In this document: in pieces, positions 21,568 to 32,422 of the stretch
Position numbering within the stretch: the stretch's first letter is position 1
Layout of the letters: each line of letters begins with the position of its first letter
NCBI GenBank assembly: GCA_029834535.1
Contig: JAQMWT010000050.1
Coordinates: forward strand, 1 to 64,000
Direction of reading: 5' to 3'
DNA: 64,000 nucleotides
DNA from: Chrysophaeum taylorii
Taxonomy: Eukaryota > Sar > Pelagophyceae > Pelagomonadales > Pelagomonadaceae
Position numbers and translations under genes: made by a program
The notes under the pieces: model-generated
Told to the model about the DNA's origin: nothing
Seen by the model: the letters and a program-made list of their open reading frames with translations, nothing else
Databases searched by the model: none

Positions 21568-21858
21568 TCCCGGCGTAGGTTGGCACCTATTCGCCTCCCG
21601 GGCGGGCCGGTTGGCAGCCGGAACGCTCGCAGTGGGACGGGGTATGGCCGGGGGGCGCAGACGGAAGGTCATCGACGAGTTGGTTGTCAGTCACATCGCG
21701 CTCTCCTCGTCGCATGTCGACAAGCTTGATGATCACTCTCCGCCGACCCACCTTTCGGCGCCCCTCGTCTACAGGCCCGTGATTCCGGACTGGCTCCTGT
21801 CGGTCCGGCCTGGCTCCCATGCTCGGGAGAGGTCTGAAGTTAGTTAGTTAGTTAGTTG
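21568..21858 (+). mobile_element. SINE-TTAG copy inside gag of element D
   Basis: 5'-truncated copy starting tcccggcgtaggttggcacc, with TTAG tail. The perfect 12-bp duplication gtgatgatgtac is at 21556-21567 and 21859-21870, encoding VMMY on both sides in the same frame. Confidence 0.95.
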
Positions 21859-22701
21859 GTGATGATGTACCCGGACACGGACACCCGCTCCGACGACGCA
21901 GCCGACGCTTCTGCCGCGGCCGCACTCGAAGATCTTGCTCGTCCGCCGCTGGACGAGCCACCCAACGAAGTGCTGACCGATCGTCGGTCTTTGGCACGGA
22001 TTTACGAGGAGATGTCGGGCGATGAACCCGAAGAGTCGAGCGATGAACTCGACGCTCCACGATACTGGGAAGGCGATTTGGACTTGGAAGACGAAGAAGC
22101 CGTACCTTGTGCCCCAGTGTCCTCGATTAGGTTACTTGACGAGTCGTCCAAGGACGACCCATCGTCTGTTGTTGACGAGGAAGCCCTCGACGCTATCGGC
22201 TTATCTTTGGATCCCCCCAATGACATTTGGCGACCGGACTGGCAGTGAGCCAGACATGGATTCTGCAGCGATAGCACGGATGATCATTCAACCGTTGAGA
22301 CGATGACCATTGCGAGCGATGCAGACGATGATCTTACGATAGAGTTGACGTCGGGGACGACGCCATCTTTTCCTGCGGACCCCCCCGAAACGGTTTCGGT
22401 TACGACGGATCGAGCCACGGATACGCCGCCGGAAGAAAAGGATACGAAATCGCATAATGCGTCGGACGAGAAGCTACGTGCACGGTCCGAAGACGAAAGG
22501 GTCGCTTCTCCAATTGAGCAATGCCCGGATTTATCTCCGCCAGGAGAAGAGAGCCGTGACGACATTGCGGGAGTCGAGCCGAACCCAACCGAAGAAGTTG
22601 GATTTAAGAAGAAGATTAGCAGCGTTCTCGATTTGGACGAAGATGAGCCGACGTGGAACCTGCAGGATTGGTGGACGAGAACTCGGAACTTCTTGCTATA
22701 G
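21859..22701 (+). pseudogene. Acidic spacer of element D
   Basis: Frames 21856-22248 and 22303-22701: Asp/Glu/Ser-rich, colinear with the A spacer (APRYWEGDLDLEDEE; ELTSGTTPSFPADPPETV). Ends WTRTRNFLL. No recognised domain. The frame is broken twice by indels. A short tail (ESTDAFWEDEMNELWE) leads to the protease-like part. Confidence 0.6.
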
Positions 22702-22785
22702 AAGCCACCAGAACGACCGCTCAGCTACGGAATCGAAGCTGCAGCCGACACGGAACCGATCGGCACCGACCGTGACGATCAACAG

Positions 22786-24667
22786 ATGACGAACGAATCT
22801 ACGGATGCATTCTGGGAAGACGAAATGAACGAGTTATGGGAGAGGTCCTTTGCTTCAGAGAACGCCGAAGATCGGGACCCCCTACCAGCATTGATTCCCT
22901 CCGAGATTGTCATGGAGGAAGAGCGGGGGGCACCAGATAAAGAGGCTGCCGCGAGTGTTGCGTCGATGCCGACGACGACGATTGATACGAGAGCCCAAGC
23001 CGCGGTGTCGATGCCCAACCCCGGCGACGAGCGAGTCAGAGCCCAATGTTCTCACGCTTCGTTAACGCCGCGGGATGGCAAGACTATCGAGGAAGATTTG
23101 GTTACCCTCGTCGGTGTTGATGGAATCGCAGATGTTTCCTATATCTGCCGCGAAAAGGTCCGAAAATTGGCCAAAGATAAGTTGATTTTCGATGAAGGCG
23201 AGCTTCCGATTAAGCGCGAGCTGTACGGATCGGGGTTGAATACGAAAACGATCTATCGTTGGATCGCAATCCGGGTTGCCCTCGCCGACGACGTCGCTGC
23301 CCCCATTGTCGCTATTGTGGCCGACAACTAACTAACTTCAGACCTCTCCCGAGCATGGGAGCCAGGCCGGACCGACAGGAGCCAGTCCGGAATCACGGGC
23401 CTGTAGACGAGGGGCGCCGAAAGGTGGGTCGGCGGAGAGTGATCATCAAGCTTGTCGACATGCGACGAGGAGAGCGCGATGTGACTGACAACCAACTCGT
23501 CGATAACCTTCCGTCTGCGCCCCCCGGCCATACCCCGTCCCACTGCGAACGTTCCGGCTGCCAACCGGCCCGCCAGAGAGGCGAATAGGTGCCAACCTAC
23601 GCCGGGAGGGCGTATGCCCTCGCAAGGCTCATCAGGATTCATGAGGCACCATCCTCAATCGCAACCGTGCGGTCAGCGGTCAGGGTAAGGGCGACACCAA
23701 TTATCTTTTCCTGTTGGGAGGGCGCGATATCCGAGTTTTAGGCGCCGTCGTGGACTACCCCCACGATCGGATCTGTTTCTATCGAACCCAAGTCGTCTAC
23801 GGGCGCAAGAAGATTAAAGTCAAGGGTGAACGAGTCGATGCACCCATTGTGACATTTCGATCTGTTTGCGATCGAGATCCGATAACCGTGCCGATATACA
23901 ATCATCAGCACGACGCCTTTCGGTAGAGTCTCGACCTGGTCAAGACTCGAGTTTACGCTCGTCTGAGCACGATTAAAGATCTCCACAGCCCGCCGCCGGA
24001 ACGAGCGGTAGCCTTGACGACGCGGGGACATTCTACGACCGAACTCTCCCCAGCTCCGGGAAAGCAGGAAGTCGTTGCTTACGCTGCGCGCGCGCTGCAA
24101 ATCGAGCCCGGTCGGACTTACAATTTACCGGTTATTTTGTCGAAGCCTATGGAAAAAGGACAGGTCTTCGTCGCTACGTTTGCTGAAAACGAGCAGTTGG
24201 GAATTGTCGAAGGGATGTGTTCTTCTTGCGAAGAGCACGACAAGTCATCTGCTCGCGTGGCTGTTACGTCCACACAAGAAGTGCCGACGGCCGTCACTCA
24301 AGGCGAGGTTCTCGCAATTGGCGATATCGTTCGGTACGAAGATGAGTTGAACGTTTCTACGATCAACGAACTTACGAAAGAATGTGAAGAAGGTTACGAC
24401 AAGGGGAGCCTTTCCTTCACCGTTTCCGTCGCTAGAAACTTGACGCGCTGCGACGAATCCCCCCCGCCGATGTTGCTGAGCACGGCGCAGAAAGACGCTC
24501 CAACTGCTGCTTTGGACGCGTCTTCCCCCAAACGACCGAAGCGAGACGACGATTTCGCTCGACGGTCTGAAGAAGATGAGAAAAAGTGCCGCGAGATCAC
24601 CGAGCGGAAATCTGCCGCCGATACGAAAAGGTTCATTGGCTACCGATCACTTATCGCAAGGTGGTGA
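22786..24667 (+). pseudogene. Protease-like and dUTPase-like region of element D, split by a SINE
   Basis: GVDGIADVSYICREKVRKLA is the active-site strand with DGI in place of DSG. The SINE at 23328-23690 interrupts at VAIVAD; the frame resumes at NYLFLLGGRDIRVLGAVVDY (LLG block). A TAG stop lies at about 23,925. The following 24014-24667 frame carries the beta region (IEPGRTYNLPVIL, then GEVLAIGDIV) and a charged linker (KRPKRDDDFARRSEEDEKK) that leads, after a frameshift, into the DNMT. The beta region resembles the dUTPase-like fold of other gypsy pol proteins (inference). Confidence 0.6.
23328..23690 (-). mobile_element. SINE-TTAG copy, full length, in the protease region of D
   Basis: Tail ctaactaacttcag at the left; 5' end (cttaccctgaccgctgaccg on the minus strand) at the right. 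An imperfect target duplication (gccgacaac / gcgacacc, at 23320-23327 and 23691-23698) fits the rejoined codons GCC GAC ACC AAT. Confidence 0.88.
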
Positions 24668-25880
24668 TGCTGTTCAGTGGAGCCGGAGGCAGCACTTTCG
24701 GTCTCCAACGAGCCAACGAGATGTGTGGGACGTCGTTTCGAGTCGTTTTAGCACTCGATTCGTCGGACACCGCCAACAAGATCCACCGCAAGAATTTCCC
24801 GAACATTCCTGTGGTGCAGCACGCGCTTTGTGGTCGCTATGTTACAAGCTTACGGTTGATCGAATCTTATTTACCTTACGCGGAATGGTCGTCGTCGATG
24901 TGCATCGCGTCGCCGCCCTGCGTACACTCCGCTCTGTGCAACTTGACTTCCAGAGATGTTGGCAAGGGTGTCACCGCCACCCACTGGACGATGAAATTAT
25001 GCAAGATGGCTGGTTTCTTCACGTGGCTGATAGAGCAGGAGGCTTCGATTATTTCTTATGTTGCACGTTTACACCCTTACGTGTACGCCGTCAACTTTTG
25101 CGACGTAACGCCCAGTTTGATGAGCTGTCGCGTGCGGTTGTTGGTCTCCAGCCACCTGCTCCATTTGCGCGCAGTTCCCAAGACTTGCAAGAATATGCAA
25201 CAAGAGTTCGCCGCTGCGCTTGGCTACGCAGACGAACGGCATTTACTTCAGATGAAGAACTTAGGGTCATCACGAGCCGCGACGGACGCAGCTTATACCG
25301 TTACGCGAGTCCCGCTTCGCGTAGGACCGCGACGTTCCGATTACCGATCTTTGAATTTGAAAATGACTTCGGAGTTGCTGACGATGCCCCTTGATTTTGA
25401 TTGGGCCGGCTTCTCCAGGACGACTTCGTTGAAACACTTGGCGTCTGTCGTGCCACCAGACACGATGGCTTTATTCGTACTCGATCTGTACAACTCTGTG
25501 ACCAAGGATTTTCACTTGAGCGGCGAGGCTTTGCGTCCGCGTTGAGTCCTGCAGACAGACCGCTTGATTATTATTTGCAACTCGACGAAACCACCCTTCG
25601 TCACGTACAAGTTCCGCTGTTAAACACGCGCACACGTGTCGTAAGATGGGTGTCGACTGATGATCTCCAAGATCGCACCAAATGGAAACCTCCAGAAGTG
25701 CCTTTGCTTCCGCCTGCAACAGATGAGCCGGGGACGTCGCATGCTTCTTCTGCTGCCCCCCCCCCCCAACAACCAAATTTGGACGTTCCGCCAGATCCTG
25801 AGCGAGATCGGGAACCAAAGATTAAGAGCGAGCCGAGCGTTCGTGTCAATGGCGAGAAGATCAACAAAAGCCGGAAGTGA
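24586..25880 (+). pseudogene. DNMT domain of element D (most complete copy in the window)
   Basis: The 319-aa frame 24586-25545 contains ITYRKVVMLFSGAGGSTFGL (motif I, about residues 28-38), VVLALDSSDTANKIHRKNFP (motif II-III), CIASPPCVHSALCN (motif IV, Cys about 112), FTWLIEQEAS (motif VI, Glu about 150), SLMSCRVRLLVSS (motif VIII, about 177-189) and a roughly 130-residue tail (LGYADERHLLQMKN; VTRVPLRVGPRRSD; PPDTMALFVLDL). After one frameshift the protein continues to 25880 (TTLRHVQVPLLNTRTRVVRW). It is fused in the gag-protease polyprotein and followed by ORF2 about 15 bp later. Predicted to methylate cytosine C5 with SAM; a role in methylating the element's own cDNA or host DNA is inference. 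Confidence 0.87.
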
Positions 25881-25884
25881 GACT

Positions 25885-27480
25885 AAAATACGAGTAAAAG
25901 TTCGATGTGCCATGGAAAGATGCGCCGCGCGATGCTGATGGTGCACCGCTGCCGCAAACTCCCGAGCATGTCAAGGATAATGAGGCTATGAAAGTGAAAA
26001 TTCCTACGAAGGAAGAAGTTGACAAGGTTGTTCAGGAGCTTGGAATTCCTGACAATCCGCACTTAGATGACGATGCGAAGCTGATGCTCCGTCACTGTGT
26101 GCAATATTTTTGAGCCTTTTTCGACCCGATTATGAGACCTGTGGACTCGCCACCTGTGTCTCTACGATTCAAAGACGCAAATCCGCGACCGATTAAGATG
26201 ACGCCCTATCGATTGACGCCTGCGAAGCTCGATTGTCTCCGCAAGCAGATCACTGAGTGGTGTCGGGATGGAGTCATTCGCCCGGCCAACTCACCTTGGG
26301 GCTTTCCTGTGTTGATGCTTCCCAAGAAAGGAGCTGAGATTGGAACGTCAAATGCGCTCCGCGCTGAAGTTGACTTACGTCAGCTCAACGATCAATTGGA
26401 CAAAGACAGTTGGCCGAACATTTGACAAGACGATGCTTTAGATTTTCTCGCCATGCGACGCTGGCGGACATGCATTGATATTAGATGAGGATATCACAAC
26501 CTTCGTCTGGACCCGGCAGTGCAAGACGCTGTCACGATGGTTAGCCCACTTGGCGCTCATAGTTTCTTGCGATTACCTCTGGATGTGAAGACGGCCGGAG
26601 CTCTTTTCTGCAAGCAGATGGCGAGCGACCTTTCGAAGTGGATGTATCGAGACTTGGTTGCGTTTGTTGACGATATCATGATGGGATACGACGATCTTCA
26701 TCGTCATTTACAAGTTTTGATCGAAGTTATGTGTCATTTGGCACAGAGAGGGTACAGCGGTCGAACCGCGAAGTTCCACCTTCTCAAGGATGATCTAGAA
26801 TTTCTGGGACACATTTCTACCCCAGAGGGCTTGAAGCCGAATCCGAAGATTCTGGAAGCACAGCAGAAGATGCCGATTCCAGGTACTTTACCGAATACTT
26901 CCCCGAAGACCCAGATACGCTCTTTCATCGGCATGAGTAATTATTGCCGGCGATATGTGAAAGGCTACTCGAAGATCGCGGAACCGCTAAGACGATTATG
27001 CCTCGAAGGCGTAAAGTTCGAATGGACGCCCGAGTATCAAAAGGCTTGGGATACGATTATTGAAGCTTTGGTTGATTCCCGAGGAATCTACCACCCCGAT
27101 TATTATCTGCCTTTTCAGATCCGATCCGACGCTTCCAAGGATGGACTTGGAGCATATCTCTCTCAGATTGTCGGAGTCAAGGACAAGGCAGGAATAGTGA
27201 CTCGAGAAGAACGAGTTATTGAATACTGGAGCCGAGCCGTGCCGAAGGAGATGCGCAATTACGAACCCCGTCGGCTAGAGCTGCTGGCAGTTGTCCTTTC
27301 TCTGGAGCATTTTTGAGCCTATATCGAAGGGCACCGGACTGTTTTGGAGACCGATCACCGAAATTTGACGTTTTTACGTAAAACGACGCACTCGCCTGGA
27401 CAGCTTGCTCGTTGGGCGATGCGCCTCGCCAACTTTGATCCCGAACTTGGTTACAAGCCGAGAAAGTCACCGGGAATGAG
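25885..27480 (+). pseudogene. Reverse transcriptase and RNase H of element D
   Basis: Begins KFDVPWKDAPRDADG, with the helical linker KVKIPTKEEVDKVVQELGIP, then RT: RPIKMTPYRLTPAKLDCLRK, WGFPVLMLPKKG, and the catalytic AFVDDIMMGYDD box (about 26,655-26,695). Then come FIGMSNYCRRYVKGYSKIAE and RNase H (RSDASKDGLGAYLS, IEYWSRAVPKEM, ETDHRNLTFLRK). In-frame stops occur at about 26,111, 26,422, 26,485 and 27,314; comparison with BC suggests that some arose from TGG or CGA codons changing to TGA. Copies element RNA into DNA in the particle. Confidence 0.88.
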
Positions 27481-29595
27481 TATCCCTGACTGTCTCTCCC
27501 GCAATCCGATAGATCACGTCATTCAGACTGACGAGTTTGGAGAACCTTTGAACCACGCTTATTTGGTGTTCCAAGAGCTTCCCCGACCTGTTGAGGACCA
27601 AGGAATTCTTACCTCCGGCTGTCACTTCATATTGTCGTTTGTCACGACCGAGCTGCCGGAAGACGAGGAAGAAGACCCCGAAAAAGATCCGATGAAATTG
27701 GCTACGTCTCACGCTACGAGACAACGTCGGAAGCACCGCGTGCGCGATGAGCCGCAGGTCTTCAAGGACGCAGCCGCCTACAAGGATTACATTGATAAAA
27801 TTCCCGATAATATGACGCTCGATGAGATCGCGCGTGAGCAAGAAGCTGATGCTACTTGCGAGGATATTCGCTATCGGATGGCCCAAGGTCATACGTCGCG
27901 ACGTTACAGAGCTAACGAACGATATGAAGTTGTGAAAGACATTCTTTACCGCATTTCTGCTGATTTGCACCCGATGATTGTGGCCCCTGCCACGTTGCGC
28001 AGGCGAATCATTCGACTTCACCATGACACTGCGGTTAACGATGGTCATATGGGACGTCACAGTACCGTCCAGGCTATCCAGGAACGATTTTGGTGGCCCC
28101 ACATGTCGAACGAAGTCGGAGTCTTCATTGCTGAATGTTTAGTCTGTCAGAAAGCTCGTACGCCTGAGCCGAAACGAGCTGGACTCTTGCAGCAGCCTGT
28201 CTACGATGGTGATGGCGCTGTTCTATGCATGGATTTATTTGGACCTTTGCCCAGTGCTGGTCCCGAGACGTATCTTCTAGTGTTTTCCGATCCGTTCTCG
28301 TACTTCTTAATTTTGGATGTTTTGAACGATAAGACTGCTGAATCCATTCTCGAGTCTTTTGTCGTTAACATCTTCCTCGAGGGCTACTTGCCCCAGATGA
28401 TTCGTACCGACAACGGTAAAGAGTTCGTGAACAAGTTGATGCGCGAGTTTTGCCATCTCTTCAACACACGATACCAAACCACGATTCCTTATCATGCCCA
28501 GTCGAACCCGGCTGAGCGTGTAAACCGATATATCAAGGCCTTCCGTCGTGCTTGCCTTCAGGGCCGGAACATCACGGATTGGCCCGACTCTGCCCATTAT
28601 ATTGCGATTTGTTATAACCGCAAGTTTATTCCAGGCACGCAGATTTCTCCCTTTATGCTGCGCCTGAACCGTCAGCCGATGCTGCCTACTGACTGCACGC
28701 TTATGGATTTCGAGGTCTGAAGTTAGTTAGTTAGGATTTCGATACCCGACTGTTGCCGAAGACTCGCTCTGATGCAGTCGCTGAAACTCGTGAACGATTG
28801 AAGTATTATACGAAGATCGTCCACGAAGCTCGTGATAAGGCTTTGAAGAAACAACGATTGGCTTATAACGCCGATCATGTCGATGTCGAATACAAGGAAG
28901 GATCGCATGTTTTGCTTTACATTCCTTTCCTTCAGAACAAGCTTCGACCGGAATGGCGAGGACCGTTTATTATCAAGGAACGCCTTTCCCCGGTCACCTA
29001 TAGGATTGAGTTTCTCGACCCTCCGCCCGAAGAACGACGTGCTCATGTTAGTCAGATCACGCCTGTGATGGTTCCTCCGATCGTTGATCAAGCCATCCGT
29101 AAACCCGAAGAAACCTTCCGTGATGATTATCAGCACGGTAAGTTTGTTGTTTTCCGGGTTCCTGACCGGAAGCGCTCTGATTGGCGCAAGAAGATCTATG
29201 TTGCTGAAGTTTACTAGCCTTACGATTACCAGAATGATCGTGTTGCTCTGCATTTCTATTCCGATTTGGGTCCGAACGATGATGTCGCTTATTTCAAGCC
29301 GACCTATCACCTTTCAAACCGCAAGCTCAAGCCTGAGTACAAGGACGTTGACGGTCGCAGTTTCACCGACAAGTCCAAGATCTCATCCAGCATAACTCCT
29401 TGTGTCACGGATTTCGCTCCGCACGAGATTGATGTGTTGGTCCCCAAGTTTATTTTGCGCAGTGGTCGCGTTCCCCCTAGCCGATCGTCACCCGCGTTTA
29501 CAAGAAGATTCATGCTCGAGATGCTCGTAAGGCGAAGCCGCGCTCCTCGCGTTAGCCGCTCGCTGGGGCAGCTCGTATTCTCACCAAGTAAGTCC
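27481..29595 (+). pseudogene. Integrase and C-terminal extension of element D
   Basis: HHCC finger: LHHDTAVNDGHMGRHST, then CLVCQKART. DDE core: CMDLFGPLPS, MIRTDNGKEF, HAQSNPAERVNRYIKA. The frame is interrupted at TLMDF by a 20-bp SINE scrap (28714-28733) and resumes with TRLLPKTRSDAVAETRER. Next are LLYIPFLQNKLRPEWRGPFI (GPF-type region) and a C-terminal extension (FVVFRVPDRKRSDW; CVTDFAPHEIDVL) ending just before the 3' LTR. A TAG at about 29,215 replaces Glu of BC (VAEIYES). All catalytic residues are present, but the frame is broken. Confidence 0.88.
28714..28733 (+). mobile_element. Minimal SINE insertion: 20 bp of 3' tail only
   Basis: The insert ggtctgaagttagttagtta lies between 9-bp duplications ggatttcga (28705-28713 and 28734-28742). 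The insert is exactly the SINE 3' end. Removing it restores the integrase frame. Confidence 0.9.
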
Positions 29596-29692
29596 TGTGG
29601 CGGAAACTCCCGCCTCCTGAGGCTTACCCCTCCTCTAGGGCCCCTTATCAGGTGCACCCCTACTCCGTTCTGATGATGTCCGTTTTCTCCAT

Positions 29693-29887
29693 GACTAACT
29701 AACCAACTGAAACTAACTTCAGACCTCTCCCAAGCATGGGAGCCAGGCCGGACCGACAGGAGACAGTCCGGAATCACGGGCCTGTAGACGAGGAGCGCCG
29801 AAAGGTCGGTCGGCGGAGAGTGACCATCAAGCTTGTCGCCATGCGACGAGGAGACCGCGATGTGACTGACAACCAGCTCGTCGATAA
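29693..29887 (-). mobile_element. SINE-TTAG copy in the 3' LTR of D
   Basis: The tail is imperfect (taactaaccaactgaaactaa). The 5' end is truncated at cgataa on the plus strand. Target duplication ccatgac (29686-29692) versus ccatg (29888-29892), the second copy being cut by the Helitron-like insertion. This gives the order LTR, then SINE, then Helitron-like unit. Confidence 0.82.
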
Positions 29888-29892
29888 CCATG

Positions 29893-30809
29893 GCAAGTGC
29901 AGGCCAGTAAGTTCACCTAGTCCCAATCTCTAACGCTAGTAAGTTCACCTGGTCCCAGTAAGTTCACATGGTCAGTTAGTTCACTTAGTCCCAATCTCTA
30001 ACCCGGCGCAAACCCACTCGCGCTCACATCCACTCTCCTTCGAGCTCGTCGCTCTCACCCCCGCCAATCTAAGCTGCTTTGATCCGCACACGCCGCTAAC
30101 CTTCGCGTTTACTCTTAAAACCCCAGTAAGTTCACCTGGTCCCAGTAAGTTCACCTGGTCACTAAGTTCACCTAGTCCGAATCTCAAACCGCGGTAAGTT
30201 CACCTGGTCCCAGTAAGTTCACCTACAGTGCGCGTGTAGACGCCGGGAGGGGGCTTATCGGTATTGCGCAGCACGTGTGGGGTAGGGTGGAGTCGCCGAC
30301 CCACAGGAGGATATCCTCGGGGTTGCCGACTCGCCGACTCGACAGAGAGCCACTTAGAGCTGGACGTGGCAGAAGACGGGCTTGGGCAAGAGGACACCAA
30401 CTTTGCGGGGCGTCTGCCCCTGGCTCTTGTTGATCGTTTGGCGTAGGCGGGGCTTAAGGGATACAAATTTGGTGGGAGGAGCCTCGGTGACACGACACGA
30501 TTGATGATGTATCGGGTACCGTTGCAGTGGCCGTGCGACGGGTCGAGGTTGCGAAGACCTTAAGCTCGCGCTCAAAGTCAGCATGCTGTTGGTTGTCAGG
30601 GAGTTGACAACTCGACTGTAAAGAGCGAGGCGCCGTCTTCCGACCCAACCTAGTCGGCCGAAAAGAACTCCGAAGCCTCGTCTTTGGGAAAGGCCGCGGT
30701 CATGCGCGCGTTGTCAGCATCGACAACATTGTTTCGACGGGGCGTGAGAATGGCGCGCTGAAAGTGCCGCCGCGGGTCGTGGAAATAGTCTGCATCGATT
30801 AGTAGTAAG
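29893..30809 (-). mobile_element. Single Helitron-like unit with helicase remnant
   Basis: Shares both ends (gcaagtgcaggccagtaag at the left, cgattagtagtaag at the right) and most of its body with the tandem units at 60,301-64,000. The left part has repeated aagttcacctggtcccagt motifs. The minus strand encodes helicase pieces: [15 protein letters not shown] and [20 protein letters not shown], then FCHVQL. Presence at an unrelated site shows that the unit moves as a discrete element. Confidence 0.75.
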
Positions 30810-31045
30810 GACATCATCTTCCTTTTCCATGACATACGTCACCCTGATTTCTGTGATTCGAGAGTATCTTAATCATAAAGCAACAGCCGATCCTCAAGTT
30901 GTGAGGACCAGGCACGGAAGTTGTTTGTGGTTGTGTGGCGAGCGAACGGCCTTCCACGTCCAGTGACTCGATCAAGAGCACGGGCGTGAGCGGCGAGCCT
31001 AGATTTGAAGGTGAGCCAGGTAGGCATAATTTCCCTCACGCCACA

Positions 31046-32422
31046 CGACGTACCCGGCGCGGGCTTGTCCGGTGGAAGGCGAGGTTTGGGCCATGGCCAT
31101 TTGGTTGGGTCGGAGAGTTCGGAGGTCGAAATGAACGAGACGACGTATGTGTCGACATGGATGGCGGGTTGCTCCGGGTCCAGATCGTCTGAAGGGAACG
31201 TGAGGATGACATCCACCGGTATGTCGACGCGGCAGAGGGCGTTGTCGCGGACCGGACCCCTGTTCCGCCGAGATGGTGGCGCGTGGTTATGGAATTGACA
31301 CGCGAGCATGGCGAGCGTGTCAGGCGGGATCACGGATGCGAGGTGCTTGAAGCGATCCGTGGTTGTCAGTGAGCCAACTCACGTCCGCGGGCATGGTCAG
31401 GAGAGCTGCAGTCCTTTCCACGTTGAGCGGCTTGGTGTCGGAGCGATGCGGTCCGACGCGTAATGGCTGACGCGTCTGCGTGCACACGGGGTCTGTGGGG
31501 AAACGACTATTCCCATAGTGATTGATCTGGAGAAGATCTTTTTCATCCTGGAACCCGAGCTGAGCGCCGAAGGCTTCTTGCAGGTTGGGGCAGGTCTTGT
31601 CGACTTCGGGAACCGGAGAGGATGGCTAGAGATCGACATCCGTCTGCGGTCGCTCATTAGCGTTGAGGTAATTGCGTAGAAGTTGGTGACGTACACGTAG
31701 GGATACAGCTGGGCTACTTCAGGCATGAGCGAGGGCTCTTGCTCGACGAGCCAGCGTCGGACTCCACACAACATGAAGAATTTGACGGTCCAGTTGGTCG
31801 CGGCGGCGCCTTTACTAACGTCGCGTCGGGTCAGATTGGCGTGGGACGAGTGGACGCACGGCGGCTTGCCCACGAAGAACGCACCTTTCCATCTGTAGCG
31901 GTCCAGGTAGCTCTCGACTAGCCCCATCGTGGCCTTGTAGTTTCCACAAAGCGTTTGTTGAACGGCCTATATGTCGGGGAAGTTTGCGCGATGGACTTGG
32001 AGTGCAATATCCGAAGAGTCGATGACGAGAGCGACGCGGAAGGACGTGCCACACTGCTCGTTGCAGCGCTGGATGCCGAGAGTGCCGCCACCGACGCCGC
32101 CAAATAACAAAACTACTTCGGTGTAGGCGATCGGGATCCGTTCGAATAGGCTGTGGCGGCGCAGGATGTCCGCGCGGGTTTCTTCTCGAGAGGGGCGACG
32201 GCAGATCGTCGAGCCGTCATCCGCGTGCGTGGACGCGTCGCCGCTTGGCGCTTCTTCGTCGGGCTCGCCATCAGCTGAGGTCTTGGCGAGCAGCAGCGGT
32301 CGCTCGCTGCCGGCGCGTGCTGCGTTGCTGGCGATCGATACGGAAAATGATGCGGAGCCGGGGGTCTCGGTCGATTCACCAGAAGGGTCGTCGACGAGTG
32401 CTCGTGCTCGTGCTACTGTCAA
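31046..32422 (-). pseudogene. DNMT domain of element BC
   Basis: In 31967-32422: IAYTEVVLLFGGVGGGTLGI (motif I), VALVIDSSDIALQVHRANFP (motif II-III). A TAG stop near 31,967 is followed by 31397-31927: GKPPCVHSSHANLTRRD (motif IV Cys present), RRWLVEQEPS (motif VI Glu), TLMSDRRRMSISS (motif VIII). Later frames (to 31046) carry the tail: MIPPDTLAMLACQ, DTYVVSFISTSELSDPTKW. Clearly homologous to the A and D DNMTs but diverged, so it represents a second subfamily. The left edge at 31046 is where D is inserted. Confidence 0.82.

Larger units (their letters stand above)
18699..31045 (+). mobile_element. Element D: complete Ty3/gypsy-type retrotransposon encoding a DNMT
   Basis: LTR, primer-binding site, gag, protease-like region, DNMT, RT, RNase H, integrase, LTR. 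The LTRs start TGTGGCG and end CGCCACA. The 5-bp target duplication CGACG is at 18694-18698 and 31046-31050. It is inserted in the coding sequence of BC in the opposite orientation. Total length is 12.35 kb, of which about 1.8 kb is later SINE and Helitron-like insertions. Stop codons and frameshifts in every domain mean this copy is inactive, but the family architecture is fully readable. Confidence 0.93.
29596..31045 (+). repeat. 3' LTR of element D, split by nested insertions
   Basis: LTR parts 29596-29692 (TGTGGCGGAAAC...) and 30810-31045 (...CACGCCACA) together match the 5' LTR. Between them lie a SINE (29693-29887) and a Helitron-like unit (29893-30809). The right edge is followed by the CGACG target duplication at 31046-31050. 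Confidence 0.9.
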
